DNA of 55,162 nt from Mycobacterium sp. 852002-40037_SCH5390672. GTDB taxonomy: Bacteria; Actinomycetota; Actinomycetes; Mycobacteriales; Mycobacteriaceae. The position numbers were made by a program, and so were the translations under genes. The DNA lies in NCBI RefSeq assembly GCF_001665875.1, contig NZ_LZTA01000089.1, forward strand, positions 1 to 55,162. Reading direction: 5' to 3'. The notes under the pieces were generated by a model. The model worked only from the letters and a program-made list of their open reading frames with translations. It was not told where the DNA came from and did not search any database. Positions 1 to 7,891 of the stretch are shown here, piece by piece. Position 1 is the first letter of the stretch; every line of letters starts with the position of its first letter.

Positions 1-80
1 TCTGGAATGATGGACTATGCTCCCCACACCCGAGACTTATCAACGAACCTGCTTGCGGTCGAGGCATCCTTTCAGTCACG

Positions 81-1319
81 ATGCCACCTGTGTCGGGTCG
101 CGCATCGTTGCTGCTTCGGTTGGCGAACCGCGATATCGATTCGCTCACAATCAAACTGGGCGGTGAGAAAACCGTTCTGCTAAACTCGCCGCGCCTTGTG
201 CGTCATGTCCTGACATCGAATGCGAAAAACTACACTAAGAACACCGTTGCCAACGAATACTTTCGACAGAATATTGCTGATGGCATCCTTACCGCTGAGG
301 GCGCGCGGTGGGCAGAAGATCGGGCATTATTGTCGCCGATTTTTCGGAACACCGCGCCCCTTGACGGACAAATCCGGGCTTGTGTCGAGGCGACCTCGGC
401 GAGGCTCGCGTCGTGCGCGACCTCGGGCGCTCCCGTCAACTTAACTGCCGCAATGAGTGAGCTAACGCTCGCGATCGCCACCCAGATCATGTTTCGCGCC
501 CGGCACGAACCCTTCGTCGACTTGTGTCGTGAGATAGGCCAGCTGCTGGATGAGACGACGTCCGTGTTGCCGCAGAACCGCGACCGGGTCAAAAGCGCGC
601 GTCGCTCAATGCTCGACACAGTCCAAAGTGCTATCGGAGAGTCATGCGACCCTCTAGGCCCAGTACTACAGGTGTTGCGTGACGACATTCGCCACCAGCA
701 TGCCGACGTGCTTAACAACCAATTACTTACCTTGCTGTTAGCCGGATTCGAGACGACTGCAAACTCATTAAGCTGGACGTGGATTCTGCTCTCCCAACAT
801 CGCATGCTTTACGCAAAGTTGCAGCAGTCCCTCGATCTTCAGGGCGAACAGTCTGCGTTGTTGCGTGCCGTCCTCGAGGAGTCCTTCCGTCTGTATCCGT
901 CTGCCTGGGTGATTGGTCGTCGGGCGGTCAATGATGACCACGTGGACGGAGTGGACATCACTGCTGGCTCTGCCGTACTTATCAGCCCGTTTTTGATCCA
1001 GCGACATCCCCGCTGGTGGCCCAACCCAGACGAATTCCGGCCTGAGCGATTCCTGCCAGGCGGGCAGCGACCGACGAATCACTACGCCCACATCCCCTTT
1101 GGGGCAGGCCCCCGATACTGCTTGGGTGCTGCCTATGCCCTCCAAGAAGCTGTCATCATCATCGCTACCCTGGCCCAACGTTTCACGTTCTGGCCGATTC
1201 GAAGCCCGGATGACATCGAGCCTGAACTGAAATTTGTTCTACGCGCGCCCGATCCCTTTCCAGTCACCGTGCTACGTCGGCCGGCACCCATCAACGACAA
1301 TGAAGGGAAACCCGGATAG
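81..1319 (+). CDS. cytochrome P450, possibly 5'-incomplete
   Basis: Heme-thiolate monooxygenase, probably a tailoring enzyme of the lipid cluster. Seen: I-helix AGFETT (residues 221-226), ExxR as ESFR (267-270), heme loop FGAGPRYCLG with ligand Cys347, and a C-helix W-x3-R. The layout resembles the actinobacterial E-class-like CYPs. The frame stays open to base 3 with no ATG, GTG or TTG before base 81, and the usual proline-rich N-terminus is missing from the 412 residues, so the gene may start left of the window. The stop lies two bases before the ACP start, so P450, ACP and hydrolase look co-transcribed. P450s acting on carrier-bound acyl chains are known; that this one does so is inference. 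Confidence 0.88.
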   Translation: MPPVSGRASLLLRLANRDIDSLTIKLGGEKTVLLNSPRLVRHVLTSNAKNYTKNTVANEYFRQNIADGILTAEGARWAEDRALLSPIFRNTAPLDGQIRACVEATSARLASCATSGAPVNLTAAMSELTLAIATQIMFRARHEPFVDLCREIGQLLDETTSVLPQNRDRVKSARRSMLDTVQSAIGESCDPLGPVLQVLRDDIRHQHADVLNNQLLTLLLAGFETTANSLSWTWILLSQHRMLYAKLQQSLDLQGEQSALLRAVLEESFRLYPSAWVIGRRAVNDDHVDGVDITAGSAVLISPFLIQRHPRWWPNPDEFRPERFLPGGQRPTNHYAHIPFGAGPRYCLGAAYALQEAVIIIATLAQRFTFWPIRSPDDIEPELKFVLRAPDPFPVTVLRRPAPINDNEGKPG

Positions 1320-1321
1320 AG

Positions 1322-1576
1322 ATGGATGACACGTCAGCTTTCGTCCGCGACACGATCGCGAGCTACCTGAAAATTCCCGTCACACATGTCACGCCGGAGA
1401 AAAATCTCGACGAACTCGGTATGGATTCGTTGGGTGCACTTGAGATGATATTGACCTGCGAAGAGAAGTATGGCTTCTCGTTGAACTTAGATTCCGAAGA
1501 GGTCGAGATCATCACGGTCGCAGACGCAATCGGATATGTGTCCAAACGTGTCATGGCTGCAACCGACACGGCGTAA
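1322..1576 (+). CDS. acyl carrier protein (ACP-1)
   Basis: Stand-alone acyl carrier protein of 84 residues. The phosphopantetheine motif LGMDSLGALEM puts the attachment serine at residue 36, as expected for a single ACP. It would hold an acyl chain as a thioester, probably loaded by the FAAL at 2846-4504. It starts two bases after the P450 stop, and its TAA overlaps the hydrolase ATG by one base (TAATG), which implies translational coupling. The family call is firm; the cargo is unknown. Confidence 0.93.
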   Translation: MDDTSAFVRDTIASYLKIPVTHVTPEKNLDELGMDSLGALEMILTCEEKYGFSLNLDSEEVEIITVADAIGYVSKRVMAATDTA

Positions 1577-2412
1577 TGGGCACCAGCACCCACAGGCTCG
1601 AGCATGAAGGGCTGACTATCCAGATCACGCCGCCAGCACCAGGCAGGCTGTCAGTGCTGCTGATTCATGGGCTCCTCGACGCGGGCTGGATGTGGGAGGC
1701 AGTCCTTGATGCATTAGCCCAGCACGGATACGGCACAATTAGCTTCGACAAGCCGCTGGCCGCCCACACCCATGCCGACAACCTCAATGCGCTCAGCCAA
1801 AGCCTAATATCGCTGTGCGACAAGCTACCCGACTCGGCTCCCGTGTTGTGTGGCAGCTCCCTAGGAGCGCTAACAGCGTTGCATCTAGCAGTCAGTTGCC
1901 CAAAGCGCTGGCCCGGTCTGGTCCTAGCGGGTCCTAGCGGCATAGCCGGATCCCTGCGCTCAATCGATCTGGGGACCCACATGCGTACACCCAGCGTCGG
2001 CCTCGCGACGTTCTTCCTTGATCGCATCTTTTATCGCAAAGAACTGCTCACCCCCGACAAACTCACTCGGTTCAACGAAAACTTGACCACCAGCGTGTTG
2101 ATTCGCGCCCTGCGCTCGCTGCGAGCTACGCGCGATTACGACGTCCGATCACTGCTACCTCAAATCCAGCAGCCGACACTTGTTCTATGTGGTGAAGACG
2201 ACGAAATCAGCCCAGCCGTCGCGTGGCGCGATGCCTGCGAAAACCTAGTCGATGGCGAGTTTGTTGGGATACCTGAATGCGGGCATGCGCCCCAATGTGA
2301 AGAGCCAGCCCTCTTTACGGGCATACTCCTGGAATGGCTCGCTCGTCAGACACCTAGCGGTCACAGTTCGAATCTTGGTACTCCCAAGCACATCTCCGCA
2401 GAGGTGAACTAG
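1576..2412 (+). CDS. alpha/beta-hydrolase (thioesterase- or transferase-like)
   Basis: Alpha/beta-hydrolase fold of 278 residues. The nucleophile elbow is GSSLG with Ser95, the oxyanion motif is HG at 31-32, the acid is probably Asp208 in GEDDE, and the base is His237 in ECGHAP. A full triad suggests an active enzyme. Next to an ACP and a FAAL, a type II thioesterase-like release or editing role, or acyl transfer, is plausible but not shown. No signal peptide is visible, so it should be cytosolic. It overlaps the ACP stop by one base. Confidence 0.85.
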   Translation: MGTSTHRLEHEGLTIQITPPAPGRLSVLLIHGLLDAGWMWEAVLDALAQHGYGTISFDKPLAAHTHADNLNALSQSLISLCDKLPDSAPVLCGSSLGALTALHLAVSCPKRWPGLVLAGPSGIAGSLRSIDLGTHMRTPSVGLATFFLDRIFYRKELLTPDKLTRFNENLTTSVLIRALRSLRATRDYDVRSLLPQIQQPTLVLCGEDDEISPAVAWRDACENLVDGEFVGIPECGHAPQCEEPALFTGILLEWLARQTPSGHSSNLGTPKHISAEVN

Positions 2413-2845
2413 TGAGTGCCGTTAGAGTTCAGGCTCGCATCCCCGCAACAAGTTTGCTTCGAGGGGCTCAGTGCGCCCTGGCATGGGCGGACAAAGGCTG
2501 CTACCTCCTACGACAACTGCTCAAAGAGTGTAGCCTCCTACAAACTGCATCTGCCGTTGTGCACGCAGCGGCAGCGGCGGTCCACCCCACCGCTAGTTAT
2601 CGCGCGCAGCCTTCGCGCGAGATCACTGCCGGAGCAACGGATACGGTGGGCGGCAAGCGCCCGCTCGTGCCAAATGCAAAGCCCCTTCCTGTCACGAAGG
2701 CGTGCACATCTCGGGACGCGGCACTACATCGTCTGCGCAGCTACCATTCGCCGCACTGGCGAAGGTTACGAATCGCTTCAAACTGACGCGAACCCAAGTC
2801 GGCCCACGCAGACGTGCACGAAACACGACGAATCGAAGGTTGCTC
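2413..2845. other. 433-base stretch without a recognisable gene
   Basis: Between the hydrolase stop and the chosen FAAL start. A GTG at 2412 opens a 124-codon frame and a GTG at 2416 a longer one, but both give Arg/Ser/His-rich translations with no family resemblance. I treat them as chance frames. The stretch may hold the FAAL leader. Confidence 0.4.
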
Positions 2846-4504
2846 ATGAGCGCATTGACTACAGAGATATTCGAGAACGCTGCCAGCTCCCCCAAAGGTC
2901 TCAACGTGGGAACGGTCGCGTCACCGGTTCGGCTATCTTGGCATGCGGTACACGAAGGCGCGCGGCAAATGGCTGGCGCGTTGGCGGCGCACGGAATCGG
3001 GCCCGGAACGTCCGTCGCGGTCCTGGCCGCCGATCCGGCGAACGTGGCGCCGATGACCCAAGCGCTCTGGATGCGCCGAGCGGCACTAACGATGCTTCAA
3101 CAGCCGACACCGCGCATGGATTTGGAAGTCTGGCTACACGACACCATTCGCGCGATCCGCATGCTCAAAGCTGATCTGGTCGTCGTCGACGAGCCCTTCT
3201 TGACCGTCCGCAAGCACCTTGAACAGCAAGGGATTACCAGTTGCACCATGGCGTCGACTCGGATGAACAAGCCGATCGAACCACTAGAAGCGGCCGAAGA
3301 CGATGTCGCGCTGCGGCAGCTGACCTCTGGATCGACCGGCACACCTAAGGCTGTCGAGATTACCCACGCAAATTTCGCCGCTGGCGGCGCGGCGATGCGG
3401 GACGCCGTTGCTTTTGATGTGGAACGCGACGTGACTTTGAGCTGGCTGCCGCTATCTCACGACATGGGTATGGTCGGAGGTCTCTGTCTTCCAATGCAAG
3501 TCGGTTGCGAAGCCGTCGCAGCCACGCCTGACCAATTCCTACGTCGACCACTCATGTGGGCCGAACTCATCTCCCGACACGATGTCACCCTCACCTACGG
3601 CCCAAATTTCGCGTACATGATCCTGGCCCGAGTACTCGAACGCACTGAACCGGACATTCTTGATTTATCGTCACTACGGCTGGCCATCAATGGCGGTGAA
3701 CCTATTGACCCCCGCGACCTAGACCGCTTCGCGGCCGCCGGTGCCCGCCATGGTCTTCAGGAAAGCGCCCAAACACCGTGCTACGGACTGGCCGAGGTCG
3801 TGATGGGTGCAACATTCGGAGGCACGCACGCTCCGATCGTCGACATCGTATCCAGGGAAGCGATCACCTGCAGAAACCGCGCATCAGCGGCCAATGATGA
3901 GGAATCGCAAAGCGCCGCAACGCAACACATCGTCTGCGTCGGCCTTCCCCTCAAGGGAATGGATGTACGCATCACACGGAATGGAATCCCTCAACTGTCG
4001 AGGGAAATCGGATCCATTGAAGTACGCGGCCCGGCTGTCGCAAGTCGCTACCTCACCGACGAAGGCTTCGTCTCGCTCGCCAACGCAGCGGGTTGGTTTG
4101 ATACAGGCGACTTGGGTTATCTGGATGAGGCAGGGCGCATGTTCATTTGCGGACGCGCCAAGGACCTCATCGTGCTCGCGGGGAAGAATGTGTATCCCGA
4201 TGACATCGAGCGCGCGGCGGCGACGGTTAACGGCGTCCGAAAAGGGTGTGTCATCGCTGTACGGGTCGGTGGTGGCGACGAGCGAGAGGGTTTCGCCGTG
4301 CTTGCCGAAGCCCACGGAGTAGATGATCCTGACGTGCGGTCGCGCCTCGTGCAACAGATCACCACTCAAGTCAACCGTCACGTCGGATATGCGCCGCGCG
4401 ACGTCTTGATATTGCCGGCCAATGCAGTCCCAAAAACCGCGTCGGGAAAGCTTTGCCGCAGCAGTGCCATCACGTTACTCAAAACGAAAGCAACTAACGC
4501 ATAA
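2846..4504 (+). CDS. fatty acyl-AMP ligase (FAAL), FadD family, copy 1
   Basis: Adenylate-forming enzyme that would activate a fatty acid as acyl-AMP and pass it to an ACP. Seen: A3 loop LTSGSTGTP from residue 159, FAAL-typical SWLPLSHDMGM, A5 YGLAEVV, A7 GWFDTGDLGY, A8 GRAKDLIVLAGKN, and A10 lysine Lys535 in TASGK. From this ATG it is 552 residues, near FAAL size. The frame is open upstream to 2702, but the ATG at 2846 has GAAGG seven bases before it and begins at the family N-terminus. It is paralogous to the FAAL at 18827-20464. The likely partner is ACP-1. Chain length cannot be read from the sequence. Confidence 0.9.
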   Translation: MSALTTEIFENAASSPKGLNVGTVASPVRLSWHAVHEGARQMAGALAAHGIGPGTSVAVLAADPANVAPMTQALWMRRAALTMLQQPTPRMDLEVWLHDTIRAIRMLKADLVVVDEPFLTVRKHLEQQGITSCTMASTRMNKPIEPLEAAEDDVALRQLTSGSTGTPKAVEITHANFAAGGAAMRDAVAFDVERDVTLSWLPLSHDMGMVGGLCLPMQVGCEAVAATPDQFLRRPLMWAELISRHDVTLTYGPNFAYMILARVLERTEPDILDLSSLRLAINGGEPIDPRDLDRFAAAGARHGLQESAQTPCYGLAEVVMGATFGGTHAPIVDIVSREAITCRNRASAANDEESQSAATQHIVCVGLPLKGMDVRITRNGIPQLSREIGSIEVRGPAVASRYLTDEGFVSLANAAGWFDTGDLGYLDEAGRMFICGRAKDLIVLAGKNVYPDDIERAAATVNGVRKGCVIAVRVGGGDEREGFAVLAEAHGVDDPDVRSRLVQQITTQVNRHVGYAPRDVLILPANAVPKTASGKLCRSSAITLLKTKATNA

Positions 4505-4511
4505 CAAGAAC

Positions 4512-4532
4512 GGCCCGAGGGGCTGGCGGGCC
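4512..4532. terminator. GC-rich hairpin after FAAL-1
   Basis: GGCCCG (4512-4517), 9-base loop, CGGGCC (4527-4532), eight bases after the FAAL stop and between convergent genes. There is no U-tract, but mycobacterial terminators often lack one. Confidence 0.4.
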
Positions 4533-4757
4533 TGATGCTCTTCGCCCCGTGATCGCGTCCAGGCGATCGACCTTGCAACTCGGCGCAATTGGATAACAAC
4601 ATTATGTAGCCACCTCGTCTGGTGCCACGGCCCCCTAGACGCGAATGCCATTAAAGATGTACAGGACCACTACCACACCGCTCCGACAAGCGGCCGCTCC
4701 TAGTCGTGCACTGAAGGGCGGCTGATGCAGTCTGGGCGTCGCGAACTATCCAGCGCG

Positions 4758-6062
4758 CTATCGGCACGGCCGGCCAAGGGCTACCGGCAGTGTCGACCAG
4801 CCGCGCAAAATCAGGGTATCTCGTCTGGTGCCCGCGCCCGCGGGCTGCGCATCGGGGAAGCGATCGAAAAACGTCTTCAATCCCACCTGGCTTTCGGCGC
4901 GGCCCAACGCTGCTCCCAGGCAAAAGTGACGACCACCCGACAGCGCGAGATGCCGATTGGCGTTCGAGCGTTCGATGTCAAAACGGTGTGGATCGGCAAA
5001 TACCGCCGGATCGCGGTTAGCCGCAGCTAGATAGATGACCACCACCTCGCCACGCTTGATGGAAACGTTTGCCACCTCGGTATCTTTGCTTGCAACCCTG
5101 CCGGTCAACTGAACTGGGGACTCCAGGCGCATGATCTCCTCCACAGCGTTGGCCCACAGCTCCGGTCGTTGCCGCAGCGTACGAAGATGCTCGGGCCTGT
5201 CCAAGAGCAAGTGGATCCCGTTGCCGAGCAGATTCATCGTCGTCTCGAAACCAGCAGTTAGGACCAAACCCGCGATCGAAACGAGCTCGGTGTCACTCAA
5301 ATATGTCGCCGCAGAACCAGTATCGGAAGATCTCACCAACTGACTCATCAGATCATCGCCGGGTGTGCGCCGTAACTGCCGAATGTGACTGATCAGCCAG
5401 GCATTCAAACCCGCAAGTCCACTTTGGGCGCGTCGATACTGCCGCCATGACAACCCGATGTCCAAACTCGGTGCAGCCAACTCCCCGAACTTCAGTATGA
5501 ACCCCTGCTCACACTCGGGTACTCCCAAGATGTCACTGATGACCGTCACCGGAAGTTGCGAGCAATACTCCTCGATCAAATCCACGGCCCCTAATCGTCC
5601 GGCCAATTGGTCGAGGAGTACCAATGCCGTTCGCTGGACCCTATCCCGAAGCGCAGCAACTGCCGTCGGAGTGAATACCGATGACACTCTCTTGCGGTAG
5701 CGCGTATGTTCCGGCGGTTCAACAGCCAACAGCGATGGCGGCCGCACTGGATGTAGCATCTCGTCACGGGTAATACGCTCAAGCCAACGTATTGGTGTCG
5801 GTAAATTGGATCCCACCGGCAGCACCCGAAAATCCTCCGAGCGCAACAAGTTCTGAGCAACCGCATGATCCACAACGATGTAGCTCATCGGACAGCGCAC
5901 CACTGGACCGCTCGCGCGTAGCTCATCGAAAAACGGGACGGGGTCGGCCTTAATGGCGGGATCGGCAATAAGCCGAGCCTGAGGATCGCCTCGTCGCACA
6001 CCGAACCATGCGCCCCAGCGGTATAACCCATGCAATGCGAGCCAGTGCAGATTCTGCTTCAC
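4758..6062 (-). CDS. cytochrome P450, CYP140-like
   Basis: P450 of 434 residues from the GTG at 6062, close to the length of M. tuberculosis CYP140 (438 by memory). Its N-terminal NLHWLALHG, FGELAAPSLDIG and the C-terminal RRDT-x3-RGWSTLPV strongly recall that protein. Seen: I-helix AGFETT (270-275), ExxR (Glu309-Arg312), heme Cys381 in GRHFCLG. The frame is open back to 6266, but the extra 68 residues match nothing in CYP140, so I chose 6062. Known: a CYP140 on the M. ulcerans mycolactone plasmid oxidises a polyketide side chain, so a tailoring role fits. It diverges from the EthR-like regulator. Confidence 0.9.
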   Translation of the reverse strand: MKQNLHWLALHGLYRWGAWFGVRRGDPQARLIADPAIKADPVPFFDELRASGPVVRCPMSYIVVDHAVAQNLLRSEDFRVLPVGSNLPTPIRWLERITRDEMLHPVRPPSLLAVEPPEHTRYRKRVSSVFTPTAVAALRDRVQRTALVLLDQLAGRLGAVDLIEEYCSQLPVTVISDILGVPECEQGFILKFGELAAPSLDIGLSWRQYRRAQSGLAGLNAWLISHIRQLRRTPGDDLMSQLVRSSDTGSAATYLSDTELVSIAGLVLTAGFETTMNLLGNGIHLLLDRPEHLRTLRQRPELWANAVEEIMRLESPVQLTGRVASKDTEVANVSIKRGEVVVIYLAAANRDPAVFADPHRFDIERSNANRHLALSGGRHFCLGAALGRAESQVGLKTFFDRFPDAQPAGAGTRRDTLILRGWSTLPVALGRPCR

Positions 6063-6828
6063 GACGGTCTCCACCAATCGAAGGAAACGCCAAGGGGTAT
6101 GGACAGCTGCGATGTGATCTGAGGTAGACACGCATTGAGACGGGGACGGGAAGGCGTGGATGCGGTAACGACCTGCAGACCAGCCAGCAAAATGATCGCT
6201 ACAGGTCGCATCGGCATCTGCAACCTCCGCGTCCTCGGGCAGACCACGGATAGCCGGCGGCGCCAAAACCAGTCGGTGCTAGGTGAATCCTCAAGCGCAA
6301 CCGGTTCCCCGGGGGGCTGCTGCAAGTTTGAGAGAAACGAGGGCCCACCCGTCACCACCGATCTGCAAACGTCTCCGAGTGTTGCCATCCACGGGTCGCG
6401 ATGGCACTCTCGCTGCCTAATGGCTTGTGGTACACCATGGAATCGATATCTCCAACTATCCGTCGCTTGAGCACAGCAGCAGTACATCGAAATTATGAGT
6501 TCATTTGAGGACGAACCACGCACCCGCGCAACAGAGTTCGTAGGCTCAACAATATTGGGCGCAGAGGGTAGCGCGAGACGCGACGCTTCTGAGATAAGAC
6601 GCACCACCGGTCGTGTCGATCCATGAAACGATCCGAATCCTCTCGTACGAACAACGGCCGAAGTGGCGCACTCAATTGCCAGCAAGTGTTTCCCCGCTCA
6701 GTGCCGGAGTCGGTGGTCGGCGGGCGTAATTGATGTGGTGTATCACATACCCCTTTAAGAGACGCATACAGGAATGCCGGTCCACAAGGTACGAAGAAAT
6801 CGTCGGCGACAGGTTAAGCTCTCCTAGC
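6063..6828. promoter_or_regulatory. 766-base divergent intergenic region
   Basis: Lies between the CYP140-like gene (-) and the EthR-like gene (+). It should hold both promoters, but I see no clear operator. Minus-strand frames here look like chance. Confidence 0.4.
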
Positions 6829-7464
6829 GTGACCACCTCAGCCCAGCGAGGGCGCCGCCGCGGCGTCCGCCCGACCGGCGACGATCGCGAACGGGCTATC
6901 CTAGCCACAGCTGAAAGGCTCTTCGCGCAACAATCCTTAACCGCGGTGTCAGTCGACGACCTCGCCAAGGGCGCGGGAATATCGCGCTCCGCTTTTTACT
7001 TCTACTTCCGATCGAAAGACGCTGTCTTGCTGACACTGTTGGACCAGCTGATGGGCGAGGTCGAGAGCGCTCTGAACCGGGTAACAAAACACCACATGAC
7101 CGGGGATCGATACGTCGACTGGCGCACCTCGCTCGAAGTGTTTATTGCGACGTTCGGCTCGCCTCTGGGGGTAACGGTTGGCGACTGGACTCTGAAGTCC
7201 AGCAATCCCGAGGCACGGGCAATGTGGTCAACCTTCATGGAGAAATGGATCTCTTACACCGCATCGAGAATCGACACCGAGCGGACTCGGGGCATCGCGC
7301 CGGTGACGCTGCCGACGCACGAACAAGACACCAAGATAAACCTGATGAACGAGCAAATCTAGTTTGCAGCGTTCGCCGGCCAGCGTCCGTCGGTGCCCCG
7401 CGAGCGGGTACTCGACACTCTCACCCACATTTGGGTCACCAGCATCTACGGGCAAGCACCGTAA
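6829..7464 (+). pseudogene. EthR-like TetR regulator with an in-frame amber codon
   Basis: TetR-family repressor very like M. tuberculosis EthR: SVDDLAKGAGISR (HTH), FYFYF-x-SK-x-AVLLTLLD, and MWSTFMEKWISYTA. From the GTG at 6829 the frame reaches LMNEQI and then TAG at codon 178 (7360-7362). Read through that TAG, the same frame continues FAAFAGQRPSVP...THIWVTSIYG to TAA at 7464, as in the EthR C-terminus. EthR has Leu where the TAG stands, so a TTG-to-TAG change is the simplest explanation. The lost 33 residues include the last helices, part of the dimer interface in EthR. Either a pseudogene, a truncated repressor or a base error. It diverges from the CYP140-like gene, its natural target. 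Confidence 0.82.
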
Positions 7465-7891
7465 CGTGCTTACACAGGAGCCATCTTGATGCACCGCCAA
7501 CTGCGACCGCGGACAAAACGCGTCCGCGAACGAACTGGCCTGGCCTGCCGATGTTCAGATCTACTGTCAATACTGCGTACGAGAGCTTCGCACCTGATAC
7601 GGCACGTACTAGTTACACCGGCCGGTGTATGGGAATTGGGCCCGCCGCTAGCCGATGATGCACGAGCATCCCGGACTACCGCCGCGCCGCCAGGATTCCA
7701 AAACTCAGCTACCGCGTGCAGCGCGTCATCGATACCGCAGGGACCACGTTGACGTGCAAGTGCCGACATCCATCAGTTGCACGACAATCTGTCTGACACC
7801 AGGCGGCACGAATTCGCAAACGATCAGTTGCCATGCTTCAACACTCGCCAGCGCGGCGCGGGCAGCCACGTCGCTGACGACCTCAGTGGCG
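7465..7891. other. 427-base stretch without a recognisable gene
   Basis: Between the EthR-like gene and the convergent MmpL stop. On the - strand a stop-free frame from within the MmpL end to TGA at 7726 gives an Ala/Val-rich peptide of about 60 residues, but it has no good start and no family I recognise. Confidence 0.35.

Noticed and set aside
2412..3174. Two long + strand frames (124 and 252 codons) after the hydrolase
   Set aside because: Compositions unlike proteins of this genome, no family likeness, and the longer one runs under the FAAL in another frame.
6063..6266. 68-residue N-terminal extension of the CYP140-like P450
   Set aside because: No likeness to CYP140 N-termini; the GTG at 6062 gives the family length.
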